64,000 bases of DNA from Bacillota bacterium (GCA_012839805.1 DUMU01000007.1:142374-206373); one strand, 5' to 3'. Positions 43,362 through 52,944 are shown, counted from the stretch's first letter. Numbers and translations: made by a program. The notes: generated from the letters alone by a model not told the origin.

Positions 43362-45424
43362 GCATACCCGGGCCGGGAGTTCGACCTTGGCGTTCGCCCC
43401 GTCCCTCACGGCCGGATCGCCGTGAAAGGAGGCCCGGCGCCGGGCCGGATGGGCGGACCGTGCGGGATGAGCCGGCTCTCCGGGTGAAAGCGTTGACCGG
43501 CCTCCTCCTCGACTTTCTCGGTGAGGAGGAGCTGAGCCGGCGGGCCACCCGCCTGAAAGCATCGTCGCTGCTCCGCTCGGCCCGGGTCGAGGAGCGGGTG
43601 CTGGGGCTAGTCCGCCTCATCCGAGAGGATTCTTCCTGTAATGAGGTTCCGCGGCGAAGTGAACTGGCCGCGGTACTGGATGACCTGGAGGATAGGTTGG
43701 CTGAACAGGTAGCACGGCGAACGTTGGAACGCCGGATCGCCGAAAAGGCGGCCCGGGAGATCGAGGAAAGGCAGTATCGCTATCTGCAGGATCTGAAACT
43801 CCAAATCCTGTCCGAAGAAGCGGGGCCGGATAATGCCCGGACGCTGCGCAAATATGTCGAGCTGGAGAAACAGAACCGGCGCCCGCGGCTTTCCCGGCAG
43901 GCAGTCGAGGTGTTGCGGCCCCGCCGTCTCAGCGAGATCGTAGGCCAGGAGGCCGGCATCCAGGCCCTGCTCAGCAAGCTCGCGAGTCCCTTCCCGCAAC
44001 ACGTACTGCTCTATGGACCTCCCGGGGTAGGTAAGACCACGGCGGTGCGGTTGGTGCTGGAGGAGGCGAAGCGACTGGCGTTCACCCCCTTTGCTCCCGA
44101 TGCACCTTTCGTGGAAGTAAACGGAGCTACGTTGCGGTGGGACCCGCGGGAGGTTGCCAACCCGCTGCTGGGTACGGTTCACGATCCGATATATCAAGGT
44201 GCCCGCCGGGACTTGGCGGAAGCTGCCATTCCTGAACCCCGTCCCGGATTGGTGACCCAGGCGCACGGCGGTATTCTCTTTATCGACGAGATCGGGGAAA
44301 TGGATCCCTTGCTGCAGGCCAAGCTGCTGAAGGTATTGGAAGATAAGCGCGTTACTTACGAATCACCGTATTACGATCCGGATGATCCTCATGTCCCCAA
44401 GTACATCAAGAAGCTTTTCGAGGAAGGGGCCCCGGCTGATTTCATCCTGGTGGGGGCAACTACCCGAGACCCCAGTGAGATCAACCCGGCCCTCCGTTCT
44501 CGTTGCGGGGAAGTCTTCTTTGACCCTCTCACCCCTTCGCACATCGAAAAGATCGTAGAGGCTGCCGCCTTCCGGCTGGGGGTAGAGCTTGAGCCGGGAG
44601 TGGCCACCCTGATCGGACGTTCGACGGGAGATGCCCGCAAGGCCACCCAAATCCTGGCCGATGCCTATGGACTTACCCTTTACCGGACCACGAGCGATTC
44701 GGGGACACCCGGCGAAGGCCGGGGGACATCCGCGCCGCCGGTACGGATCGAGATATCGATGGTGCAGGAGATCCTGCGCCTGGCACGCTTGGTGCCGCCA
44801 CCCTGGCGGCCCGCGGCCGGTCAAAGGCAGCTACCTCCCCGGGTGGGCCGGGCGCTGGCCTTGGCCGTATCCGGCTTCGTGGGATCAATACTGGAGGTGG
44901 AAGCGGTAGCCTACCCCGCCCGGGGTAGCCGGGGGAAACTTCGCTTCAACGAGGCGGCCGGCCAGATGACCCGGGATTCCCTCTTCAACGCCGTCGCCCT
45001 GGCCGAGCAGGTCACCGGCAAGGAGCTGCGGGAGTGGCACGTATACGTCAACGTCCTGGGGGGCGGTCGGGTGGAGGGACCCTCGGCGGGAGCGGCCATT
45101 CTGCTGGCCCTGCTCAGCGCGTTGCTCGGGCTGCCGGTGCGCCAGGACCTGGCAGTTACCGGCGAAGTATCGCTGCATGGCGGGATTCGCGCGGTCGGGG
45201 GCATCCCCGCTAAGTTGTACGGGGCGGCCCGGGCCGGGGTGCGGATCGTGCTACTGCCCGAAGAAAACCGGCCCGACGTCCCGGCCGAACCCCCGGGAGG
45301 AATCGACGTCCGTTTCGTGTCCCACCTCGCCGGCCTGTGGAGAGAGGCTTTCGACCAGGAGCCCCCCGAGATGGTCCGGCAGATGGCCGGCCTAGCGGCA
45401 AGCCCGGAGCAAGCACGGAGGTAG
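43358..45424 (+). CDS. lonC: Lon-like ATP-dependent protease LonC
   Basis: The 688-residue protein lacks the Lon substrate domain and begins with an Arg/Pro-rich stretch and coiled-coil-like helices (about 40-170). The AAA+ domain has GPPGVGKTT (about 220), ILFIDEIGEM (Walker B), and a sensor region. The protease domain has the Ser in GPSAGAA (about 574) and the Lys in GIPAKLYGA (about 616), the Ser-Lys dyad of Lon. A Ser/Thr/Gly-rich insertion at about 447-463 is new. LonC usually occurs with rplI and dnaB in thermophilic Bacillota. ATGA overlap with rplI. Confidence 0.92.
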   Translation: MSIPGPGVRPWRSPRPSRPDRRERRPGAGPDGRTVRDEPALRVKALTGLLLDFLGEEELSRRATRLKASSLLRSARVEERVLGLVRLIREDSSCNEVPRRSELAAVLDDLEDRLAEQVARRTLERRIAEKAAREIEERQYRYLQDLKLQILSEEAGPDNARTLRKYVELEKQNRRPRLSRQAVEVLRPRRLSEIVGQEAGIQALLSKLASPFPQHVLLYGPPGVGKTTAVRLVLEEAKRLAFTPFAPDAPFVEVNGATLRWDPREVANPLLGTVHDPIYQGARRDLAEAAIPEPRPGLVTQAHGGILFIDEIGEMDPLLQAKLLKVLEDKRVTYESPYYDPDDPHVPKYIKKLFEEGAPADFILVGATTRDPSEINPALRSRCGEVFFDPLTPSHIEKIVEAAAFRLGVELEPGVATLIGRSTGDARKATQILADAYGLTLYRTTSDSGTPGEGRGTSAPPVRIEISMVQEILRLARLVPPPWRPAAGQRQLPPRVGRALALAVSGFVGSILEVEAVAYPARGSRGKLRFNEAAGQMTRDSLFNAVALAEQVTGKELREWHVYVNVLGGGRVEGPSAGAAILLALLSALLGLPVRQDLAVTGEVSLHGGIRAVGGIPAKLYGAARAGVRIVLLPEENRPDVPAEPPGGIDVRFVSHLAGLWREAFDQEPPEMVRQMAGLAASPEQARR

Positions 45425-45431
45425 TACCTGC

Positions 45432-46370
45432 ATGAGTTTCATTACCGGGAAGACGAGGGTACTCGGAGTCATCGGTGATCCTATCGAACACACACTCTCC
45501 CCGGTCATGCAGAATGCCGCGCTGCAATCCTGCGGGCTTGACTGGGTCTACCTGCCCTTCCGGGTAGAACCGGCCGCCCTCGGGGCGGCCATGGCCGGCT
45601 TGCGAGCCCTTGGGCTGGTGGGGATCAACGTTACTATCCCGCACAAAGAACGGGTGGCGGAGTTCCTGGACGAACTCGACCCTCTGGCCGGCTGGCTGGG
45701 CGCGGTCAATACGGTAGGCTGGGCGGGAGAACGCCTGCGGGGCTGGAATACCGACGGCCCGGGCTTTCTTTCTTCCCTGCGAGAGGAGATCGGACAGGTA
45801 CCTCGCGGCTGGCGGGTGGTAATCCTGGGAGCCGGAGGGGCGGCTCGAGCCATCGCGGGCCAGCTTCTCCTCTCGGGGGCGTCGGCGATTACGGTGGTAA
45901 ACCGGACGCTGTCACGGGCTGAGGCCCTGGTCGAGTGGCTGGCCCGGGGCCCGCGGGCGCCGCTCCTCCCGGTAGCTCCGGTGGGAGCAGGCATGGATCA
46001 GCCGGTCCAGGGAACGAACTCACCTCACCTCGCGGCCTTGTCCCTGGATGACGTACCCCGGGTTGCCGGGGCCGTCGAGGCGGCTGACCTGCTGGTTCAG
46101 GCAAGCTCGTACGGTATGCATCCGCGTGAAGAGTCCGAACCACCGGTTCCCGCGGCTGCCCTCCGGCCGGGTCTCATCGTCTACGATATCGTCTACCGGC
46201 CTGAGAAGACGGCCCTCCTGGCGGCGGCCAGGGAGAGGGGGGCACGGGTGATAGGAGGGACGAGCCTACTCCTTCACCAGGGAGCGGAGAGTTTCCGTAT
46301 ATGGACGGGGATGGAGCCTCCGCTGAACGTGATGCGCCGGGCGCTACGAGCGGCGCTGAAGGAGTCATAG
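45432..46370 (+). CDS. aroE: Shikimate dehydrogenase
   Basis: AroE reduces 3-dehydroshikimate with NADPH in aromatic amino-acid synthesis. The 312-residue protein has GDPIEHTLSPVMQNAA (15-30), NVTIPHK with the catalytic Lys, AVNTVG, GWNTDGPGF, and the GAGGAARAIA nucleotide motif. About 25 residues with low complexity (around 185-205) are inserted before the C-terminal helices. It starts seven bases after lonC with GGAGG upstream. Confidence 0.95.
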   Translation: MSFITGKTRVLGVIGDPIEHTLSPVMQNAALQSCGLDWVYLPFRVEPAALGAAMAGLRALGLVGINVTIPHKERVAEFLDELDPLAGWLGAVNTVGWAGERLRGWNTDGPGFLSSLREEIGQVPRGWRVVILGAGGAARAIAGQLLLSGASAITVVNRTLSRAEALVEWLARGPRAPLLPVAPVGAGMDQPVQGTNSPHLAALSLDDVPRVAGAVEAADLLVQASSYGMHPREESEPPVPAAALRPGLIVYDIVYRPEKTALLAAARERGARVIGGTSLLLHQGAESFRIWTGMEPPLNVMRRALRAALKES

Positions 46371-46423
46371 AATAAGGAGCAGCAGTCGAACTTTTCGCCC
46401 CTGGGAAGGATGAGAGGGTCAGC

Positions 46424-47605
46424 ATGCCAGGTAAGATTCGGGTCGGTCTCATCTATGGTGGGCGCTCCGGGGAACATGAGGTCTCCTTGCAGTCGGCGGC
46501 AGCCCTCTACCGAGCCTTTGATCCCGAACGCTACGAGGTCGTACCGATAGCGGTCGATCATGCGGGCCGTTTCTGGACGGGTGAGAGCTACCGGGCGGCA
46601 CTGGCGGCCGGGGAAGACCGGCTTCCGCCCTCCGAGGCCGGCGGGGCGGAGGCAGTTCATGCCCGGCTCGATCCCACCCGGCCGGGCTTCTGGGTCGGCG
46701 AGGGGGAGGGGGCACGCCGGTTGGAGCTCGACGTGGTCTTTCCGGCCGTTCATGGCACCTACGGAGAGGACGGTACTTTACAGGGTTTGCTGGAAATGAT
46801 GGGCCTGCCTTACGTGGGCGCCGGGGTGACCGGCTCGGCGGTGGGGATGGACAAAGTTCTGATGAAAGCGGCTTTTCGCAGTGCCGGGCTGCCCGTTTTG
46901 GGCTACAGCGTGGTCGGCCGGACCGATTGGGAACGCCGGCCGCAACCGGTACTGGCGGCGCTGGCACGCGAGATTGGTTTTCCCTGTTTCGTGAAGCCCT
47001 CCAACCTGGGATCCAGTGTGGGGATCAGCAAGGTGAACTGCGAAGCGGAGCTGCCCGCGGCCCTTACCCGTGCTTTCCTGTATTCTCGCAAGGCCATCGT
47101 GGAACGGGCCGCGGTAGGATGCCGGGAGATCGAGTGCAGTGTGCTGGGCAACGACGAGCCGCGGGCTTCCCTGCCCGGGGAAATCAAGCCTTCCCGCGAG
47201 TTCTACGACTACGAAGCCAAGTATGTCGACGACCGCTCGGAACTGATCATCCCTGCCCCCTTGCCGGCGCCGGTCACCGAGCGGGTGCGGGAGCTGGCCG
47301 TGGCGGCATTCCGGGCCATAGACGCGTCGGGGATGGCCAGGGTCGATTTCTTCGTCTCCCGGGATTCCGACACGGTCTACCTCAATGAGATCAACACCAT
47401 TCCCGGTTTCACCCGTATCAGCATGTATCCCAAACTGTGGGAGGCAAGCGGGCTTCCCTTCCCGGCCCTGGTCGACCGCCTGGTAGAACTCGCCTTCGAA
47501 ATCCAGCGGGAACGCGAGCGAACCCTCTACCGGTACGATCCCCGGGCCGAGGCAGAGACCCTGGCCAGAGCCGCGGCCGGCAACCCGGTCGGGCGGCCGG
47601 CCTGA
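46424..47605 (+). CDS. ddl: D-alanine--D-alanine ligase
   Basis: Ddl joins two D-Ala with ATP for the peptidoglycan stem. The 393-residue protein shows GGRSGEHEVSL (12-22), FPAVHGTYGEDG, KPSNLGSSVGISK, the YDYEAKY loop with the Tyr that favours D-Ala over D-lactate, and the NEINTIPGFT Mg site. VanA-type D-Lac ligase is thus unlikely. The C-terminus is a charged tail slightly longer than usual. Fits next to murB and murI, which lie elsewhere in the window. Confidence 0.95.
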   Translation: MPGKIRVGLIYGGRSGEHEVSLQSAAALYRAFDPERYEVVPIAVDHAGRFWTGESYRAALAAGEDRLPPSEAGGAEAVHARLDPTRPGFWVGEGEGARRLELDVVFPAVHGTYGEDGTLQGLLEMMGLPYVGAGVTGSAVGMDKVLMKAAFRSAGLPVLGYSVVGRTDWERRPQPVLAALAREIGFPCFVKPSNLGSSVGISKVNCEAELPAALTRAFLYSRKAIVERAAVGCREIECSVLGNDEPRASLPGEIKPSREFYDYEAKYVDDRSELIIPAPLPAPVTERVRELAVAAFRAIDASGMARVDFFVSRDSDTVYLNEINTIPGFTRISMYPKLWEASGLPFPALVDRLVELAFEIQRERERTLYRYDPRAEAETLARAAAGNPVGRPA

Positions 47606-47730
47606 CCGTCCCCCCGGCGCCGGCAGGAATCCGGTACCGGCCGGCGGAATACCTAACTCGTTCGAACGACGGGGGCGTGACCGTTCTTACCGGGGGCGGT
47701 TCACCCGAAACGGAGTTGGGGGGAGGAGAC

Positions 47731-49221
47731 ATGTCCGCGAGCCTGAGCCAGGGCTCGAACCCGGGGGCAGGAGTATCTCCGGTGGGCTTGTCCTCCTTAC
47801 CGGGCGAGGTGGAAGCCGAGCGCCGGGTCCTCGGTATACTGCTCAAGCATCCCGAGCAAGTCGACACCGTGCTCGAATCCATCACCGCCGAGCACTTCGT
47901 CGACCCCGTACTCCGGGAGATCTTTTCCATTATCACGCAGCTTTACCTGAGCGGCCAGCGCATATCGTTCACCCAGGTATACGCGAAGCTTCGCCAAGCC
48001 GGGCGCGTGAGCGAACCGGAAACGCTGCTTTCCGGCCTCACGGATTCTTTCACCAGTTTGGGTGAACTGCTTCCCAGCCTCGAGATCCTGCTGGAATGCC
48101 ACGCTCGCCGCCGGCTCCTGGAGGCTGCCCACGCCCTCCAGCGATTGGCTCTCGAGGGTACGGGCGTCTCGGCCGATCAACCGGGGGTCATGCCGGGCAC
48201 CTCCATCGCTTTGCTCCAAGCCCGCGCCCAGGCCCTGGTAATGGAGGCGACCTCGGTTCGGGGAAGCACCCAGGAAGACGTCTACGATCTCCTTACCGTG
48301 CTGAACCGGTGCTATGCCCGGCTGATGGAACGCTTCGAGGGGAAGGAAGGAGCTTACGGGCTTTCGGTTCGTTACCCGTCGGTGGACCTGATGACGACGG
48401 GGTTTAAAAAGAAGGACCTGATCGTGCTGGCGGCCCGTCCCAGCATGGGCAAGACGAGCCTCGCCCTCAACTTCGCTCTCAACGTGGCCCGTCGCCGGAT
48501 TCCCGTGCTCTTATTCAGTTTGGAGATGGACGCGGAGCAGATCGGTGACCGCTTGGTCGTGAGCGAACTCTTTCGCTTTCGGGGCGAGGCCGGCGACCAT
48601 CTGGTGACCGCGGCCGACTATAACGGCAAGCTCAGCGCCGAGCAGCTGGACGTGGTTCGGCAGGCGTTCAACGAGCTCTACCCGCTTCCCATCTACATCG
48701 TCGACCGCCGGGGCCTTACGGTCGCGGAAATTCGTGCCAAAGCCAGGAAAGTCAAAGCCCAGCACCCGGACCTGGGGCTGATAATCGTCGACTATCTGCA
48801 GCTCATCCGAGCGCCCCAGGTTCCGGGCCGGACCTGGGCGATGCAGGTGGGTGACATCGTGCGAGAGCTACGAGAGCTTGCCGGCGAACTGGACGTTCCC
48901 CTGATCCTCCTCTCCCAGCTCAACCGGGGGGTGGAGAGCCGGGAAGACAAGCGCCCTCTCCTTTCCGATCTGCGAGATAGCGGTAATATCGAGGAATTTG
49001 CCGACGTGGTCATCATGCTGTACCGGGACGATTACTACCACCCGGAGCGAGCCCGGGAAGAGGGCACGGAAGGCCAGGTCGAAGTGATTTTTGCCAAACA
49101 GCGGCGGGGCCGGACCGGCAAGGCCATTTTGCGCTGGATACCGGAGTTTACCCGCTTCATCGACGAGGTTCCTCCGGACTTCCCCGTGCCCCGAACCGGA
49201 CCGGCGGGTGCGGGGGCATGA
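47731..49221 (+). CDS. dnaB: Replicative DNA helicase DnaB
   Basis: The hexameric helicase unwinds DNA at the fork. About 496 residues. The N-terminal domain starts PGEVEAERRVLGILLKHPEQ; the RecA-like domain has ARPSMGKTS (about 234, Walker A), FSLEM, LIIVDYLQL (about 351, Walker B) and RDSGNIEEFADVVIMLYRD. No intein is present. The ATG at 47731 with GGGAGGAG seven bases away is the best start. A perfect 10-bp palindrome, CGTTCGAACG, lies at 47659-47668 upstream. The stop overlaps the next small gene. Confidence 0.96.
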   Translation: MSASLSQGSNPGAGVSPVGLSSLPGEVEAERRVLGILLKHPEQVDTVLESITAEHFVDPVLREIFSIITQLYLSGQRISFTQVYAKLRQAGRVSEPETLLSGLTDSFTSLGELLPSLEILLECHARRRLLEAAHALQRLALEGTGVSADQPGVMPGTSIALLQARAQALVMEATSVRGSTQEDVYDLLTVLNRCYARLMERFEGKEGAYGLSVRYPSVDLMTTGFKKKDLIVLAARPSMGKTSLALNFALNVARRRIPVLLFSLEMDAEQIGDRLVVSELFRFRGEAGDHLVTAADYNGKLSAEQLDVVRQAFNELYPLPIYIVDRRGLTVAEIRAKARKVKAQHPDLGLIIVDYLQLIRAPQVPGRTWAMQVGDIVRELRELAGELDVPLILLSQLNRGVESREDKRPLLSDLRDSGNIEEFADVVIMLYRDDYYHPERAREEGTEGQVEVIFAKQRRGRTGKAILRWIPEFTRFIDEVPPDFPVPRTGPAGAGA

Positions 49222-49577
49222 CGAAGCTTTCACCCTTCCTGGCCTCGGTGGCGCGTGAACTCGAAGACACCCTGGCTCACCACCGTGACCGTCTGAGGCT
49301 GCGCTTGATACGCGCCTACCGCCTCCTCCTCGAGGCCGGTGAGATCACGGAGGAGCAGTTCAACCGGGTATTGGAGCTGCTCGACCATCTGGATACCCTT
49401 TCCCCGGCCGAGCTGCAGGAACGGCTGGCGGCGATTTTCCCCAACACCCCACCTGTCAACACCCCGCCTGGTGGGAAAGAGGGGCGAGCCTCATCGCCGG
49501 ACCCTTCGACGCCGCGCGCTACTTCGGGACCGCCGGGTACTGCGAACGGCCCTGATGATCAGCCTTCATCCAGGTGA
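49218..49577 (+). CDS. Hypothetical helical protein
   Basis: A 119-residue frame whose ATG overlaps the dnaB stop (ATGA). The first 75 residues are Leu/Arg/Glu-rich amphipathic helices (VARELEDTLAHHRDRLRLRL, EEQFNRVLELLDHLD); the rest is Pro/Ser/Gly-rich and probably disordered. No family recognised. It converges with phoU and overlaps it by 19 bases. The overlap start and natural helix composition favour a real gene. Confidence 0.55.
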   Translation: MTKLSPFLASVARELEDTLAHHRDRLRLRLIRAYRLLLEAGEITEEQFNRVLELLDHLDTLSPAELQERLAAIFPNTPPVNTPPGGKEGRASSPDPSTPRATSGPPGTANGPDDQPSSR

Positions 49578-50272
49578 ACTTTATGCTGCAGCTGCCGGTC
49601 CCGCTGCGGCTCGCGATTGAAGTGCACGCGGTTTCCGGTGACCAGGAAGATTACACCCTCGGCGATGTTGGTGGCATGGTCGGCGATACGCTCGAGGTAG
49701 CGGGCGACAAAGAGCAGGTTGATGGCCTGGGTGGCCCGCCGTACGTCGCCCCCCGCCAGAACGAAGCCTATCAGTTCGTCGAAGAGCGAAGCGTATAATT
49801 CGTCCACCTCGTCGTCGGCATGGCAGATTCGCTCCGCCAGCGCGGTGTCCCGCTTGACCAGAGAGTCGAGGCTTCCCTTCACCATGCGATCGGTGAGCTC
49901 GGCCATCCGCGGGATGTCTATGAGCGGCTTGATCAGCGGTTCGTGGCCGATCCGGCGGGTGATCAGGGCGATGTTGACCGCATGGTCGCCGATCCTTTCA
50001 AGATCGATGATCACCCGTAAGATGGTGGCCACCGTGCGCAGGTCGCGCGCCAGCGGCTGCTGGAGGGCGATCAGCCGCAGTGACTGTTCTTCGATCTCCT
50101 GCTGGACTTTGTCTACCAGATCGTCTCCCTCGATCACCCGTTCGGCTTCATCGAGATCCTGATCCACCAGGGAGCGGACGGCACGCCGGACCGCCTCTTC
50201 CACCAACCCTCCCATTTTCAGGATCTGCTCCTGCAAGGCCCTCAGCTCTTCATCGAATGCTTGCCGGGGCAT
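49559..50272 (-). CDS. phoU: Phosphate signalling protein PhoU
   Basis: The 237-residue protein is two repeated three-helix PhoU domains: RQAFDEELRALQEQIL at the start, the metal-binding motif DLERIGDHAVNIA (about 91-103) and its second copy YLERIADHATNIAEG (about 193-207). It modulates Pst transport and the PhoR/PhoP response. Unlike the common pstSCAB-phoU order, it is on the opposite strand, separated from pst by the large membrane protein and the regulator. Confidence 0.96.
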   Translation of the reverse strand: MPRQAFDEELRALQEQILKMGGLVEEAVRRAVRSLVDQDLDEAERVIEGDDLVDKVQQEIEEQSLRLIALQQPLARDLRTVATILRVIIDLERIGDHAVNIALITRRIGHEPLIKPLIDIPRMAELTDRMVKGSLDSLVKRDTALAERICHADDEVDELYASLFDELIGFVLAGGDVRRATQAINLLFVARYLERIADHATNIAEGVIFLVTGNRVHFNREPQRDRQLQHKVHLDEG

Positions 50273-50395
50273 TGGCCTGCCTCCTCATCTGATTTCGGGG
50301 TGGCAAGTGTGGATGAACGGCCACACTATAACCGGCTGCCGGCGGTTTCGGGGGGTGGAAGCCGGCCGGCTACCGAAAGGAGAGTCAGCCCTCCC

Positions 50396-52870
50396 GTGAA
50401 CTGGCTACAGCTTGCTACCAGCCGTGGGTCCAAATGCCCGAGGTTAGTGACCACCGTTGCGGCCATGGCCGTGGCTATCGGCACGGCCACCGTCCCCGGT
50501 CTTGCCTTTTCCGGTCGCAGCGAGCCCGTGTGCTTACACCCTTCGCCGGTGAGCCTCGTTCTCCTGCTTTTGCCCGGTGCGACCTGGTCGGACCTGAGCG
50601 CGCCCGAGGTCGCTCCCGCCTGGGATTGGGTGTTTGAGCATGCCGCGGCCGGCCTGATGAACTCCCGCTCCGGTAGCGGTTTCGATCCCACCGGCGCCCT
50701 GCTGACTTTGGGGGCAGGGGCGCGCGCACTCCGGTTGCCCGCGGATGCGGGAACAGCCTATCAAAGGGGAGAACACCTGTACGGGATCCCCGCAGAGGAA
50801 TGGTACTGGCTGTGGACGGGCCGGCGGGCGCAGCCGGGCGCCCTCCTTTTCCCGGGGATCGAGGCAGTACGACACGCGCATGCCCGGGCGGACCATTTGG
50901 TATCACCGGGGCTCTTGGGTGAGTGGCTCCGAGAGCACGGGTACTTGGCCGCCGCCTTCGGTAATGCGGATGCCTTCGATACCAAGAACCGTGCCGCGAT
51001 TTTGGTGCTGATGGACGAGGCAGGAATCGTACCCCGGGGTCAAATCAGTCCGGACCTTCTCCTCCCCGACCCGGACGTGCCCGGGGGGAAAGGACTAGAC
51101 GAAGAGAAGATCGGCAGACTGGTGGAGGCGGAGTTACGGTCCGGTACGGCTCTGGTCATGGTGGAGTGGAGCGACCTCGTCCGGCTGGAGGAAACCGAAA
51201 ATCTTTTTCGCCCCGGGCGTTATGAAGAACTGAGACGCCGGGAGCTGGCCGCGGCGGGACGGTGGCTGGCCCGATGGGAGGGAAGGTGGCGGGCGGCAGC
51301 CGGTGGCCCGGTGGTGTTACTGGTTGTATCGCCGTATCCCGGTCGCGAGGCCCTGCGCCGGGGCGAACTGCTGATGCCGGCCCTTCTCTATGACTCGGGC
51401 CGGCCTCCCGGGCTGCTCACTTCCGCCACCACCCGCTGGTCGGGCATCGTAGCCAACCTCGACGTGGCTCCCACCATCGCCTTGCTTCTCTCCGGGTACA
51501 GCCCTTGGGGAGAGTCAAAAGCAAGCCCGGCCGATACGGCGTCTCGTTCAGCTCGTGCGATTCCCATCGACGCGCCCGCAGATGAGCTCATGCGGCGGGC
51601 CACCGGACGCGCCTGGGTGGTTGAACCCGCATCTTCGGCTGCCGCGGTCCTCCGGGAGTTAGGTGAACTGGCTGCCCGAACCACCGCCGTAAGTGCAACC
51701 CGGCCCGGCATCTTGCGGGGTTACGTTCTGGCCTGGATCATCGTCTCCCTGGTCTCCCTGGCCGTCTTGCTCCACGGGGCGACGACGGCCCCGCCTCCCG
51801 GCAGCGCGCGGCGCGCTTGGCTGGCGGTCTCCAGGGTACCGCTTTCCCTGGCCATACTCTCCCTTACCCTTGTCCCGCTAGCTCTGATGGTTGCGTCGCC
51901 TATTTATAGCCATGGGGCTGGTTTGGCCCTGACCGCGATCCTGGCCGGTTCGGCCCTGGTCTCCGCCGGTCTTCTAGCGCTCTGGCGCCGTCCCTATCCG
52001 GCACTGCTTTGGGTGGCAGGTCTCCTGGTGGCCGGGCTCATCACCGATACCCTCACCGGCTCTAACTGGATGCGCCGCTCCGTACTGGGCTATGATCCGG
52101 CGGTCGGCGCCCGCTACTACGGCATCGGAAACGAATACATGGGCATCCTGGTCGGCGCGACCACCCTGTTCTGGACCGGGCTGCTTGACCGGTTGATGGT
52201 TTCAGCAGGCCGCGAAAGGGCCCTTCCCTCCGTGGGGCGCTGGGTTCTGGCCCGCGGGGTGGGACTCGTGGGGGGGCTTACCGTTCTTGCCGTCGGCCTG
52301 CCGTTTTGGGGGGCGAACTTCGGGGGAGCCCTCACGGCGGCAGCAGCCTGGGCGGTGGCCATGCTCGGGGTCCGGGAAGAGCGCGGGGCGCGTGAGCGGC
52401 ATCGCCGGGGCTTTGGTCTCACGGGAAGGAACTGGGTGTGGGTGCTCCTGGCCCTGCTGGTACTGGTGGCGGCGTTGGTGGTGCTCGACGCTTCACGCCC
52501 GGCGGCGGTCCGGTCCCACCTGGGGCTCCTGGCGGAGGCCGTGAAAACGGGAGGAATTGGGGTACTTCTGCAAACCGTCGACCGCAAGCTCGCGACCAAC
52601 CTGAAAATCATGCGCTACAGCATTTGGACCTGGGGGTTTGCCATTGGCCTCGTGGTCTTGACCTTGCTCTTTCTGCGTCCGACGCCCGGCTTCCGGCGGC
52701 TCCTCGCCGACCGGCCTTGCCTTGCTCGCGGCATGATGGCCAGCACGGTGGCGAGCCTGGTAGCCTTTGCCGCCAACGATTCGGGCGTGGTGGCCGCAGC
52801 CACCACCCTGCTCGTGCCGGCAAGCGGCCTCCTCATCCTGGGTCTTGAGGCGGGCCGGCGGGGGGAGTAG
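50396..52870 (+). CDS. Membrane protein with alkaline-phosphatase-like N-terminal half
   Basis: About 824 residues. After a signal-like helix, residues about 45-400 look like a diverged alkaline phosphatase/sulfatase fold (VSLVLLLLPGATWSDL, HGYLAAAFGNADAFD, GPVVLLVVSPYP, NLDVAPTIALLL). From about 440 to the end there are around nine to ten membrane segments with a conserved GARYYGIGNEYMGIL loop (about 571-585) and GANFGGALTA. Similar uncharacterised proteins occur in Clostridia and Actinobacteria. Key metal residues cannot be assigned. The GTG at 50396 has AAAGGAG 13 bases upstream; the open frame extends upstream to 50261 into phoU. Its place next to phosphate genes is suggestive. Confidence 0.7.
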   Translation: MNWLQLATSRGSKCPRLVTTVAAMAVAIGTATVPGLAFSGRSEPVCLHPSPVSLVLLLLPGATWSDLSAPEVAPAWDWVFEHAAAGLMNSRSGSGFDPTGALLTLGAGARALRLPADAGTAYQRGEHLYGIPAEEWYWLWTGRRAQPGALLFPGIEAVRHAHARADHLVSPGLLGEWLREHGYLAAAFGNADAFDTKNRAAILVLMDEAGIVPRGQISPDLLLPDPDVPGGKGLDEEKIGRLVEAELRSGTALVMVEWSDLVRLEETENLFRPGRYEELRRRELAAAGRWLARWEGRWRAAAGGPVVLLVVSPYPGREALRRGELLMPALLYDSGRPPGLLTSATTRWSGIVANLDVAPTIALLLSGYSPWGESKASPADTASRSARAIPIDAPADELMRRATGRAWVVEPASSAAAVLRELGELAARTTAVSATRPGILRGYVLAWIIVSLVSLAVLLHGATTAPPPGSARRAWLAVSRVPLSLAILSLTLVPLALMVASPIYSHGAGLALTAILAGSALVSAGLLALWRRPYPALLWVAGLLVAGLITDTLTGSNWMRRSVLGYDPAVGARYYGIGNEYMGILVGATTLFWTGLLDRLMVSAGRERALPSVGRWVLARGVGLVGGLTVLAVGLPFWGANFGGALTAAAAWAVAMLGVREERGARERHRRGFGLTGRNWVWVLLALLVLVAALVVLDASRPAAVRSHLGLLAEAVKTGGIGVLLQTVDRKLATNLKIMRYSIWTWGFAIGLVVLTLLFLRPTPGFRRLLADRPCLARGMMASTVASLVAFAANDSGVVAAATTLLVPASGLLILGLEAGRRGE

Positions 52871-52876
52871 GGATCG

Positions 52877-52903
52877 TTTACACTCCCTTAACGTCCCGTT
52901 AGG
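52877..52903 (+). promoter_or_regulatory. Putative PhoP boxes upstream of the regulator operon
   Basis: TTTACA (52877-52882), CTTAAC (52887-52892) and GTTAGG (52898-52903) are spaced 10-11 bp, like the TT(A/C/T)ACA direct repeats bound by Bacillus PhoP. A -10-like TTCAAT follows at 52915-52920. This suggests autoregulation of the phoP unit. Confidence 0.5.
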
Positions 52904-52944
52904 GCTATTTGTGATTCAATGAACGAGGAGGGGGATTCGGCGGG

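Noticed and set aside
47659-47668. CGTTCGAACG palindrome upstream of dnaB as a LexA box
   Set aside because: Bacillota LexA sites need GAAC-N4-GTTC; this has the halves reversed without spacer, so it is only noted.
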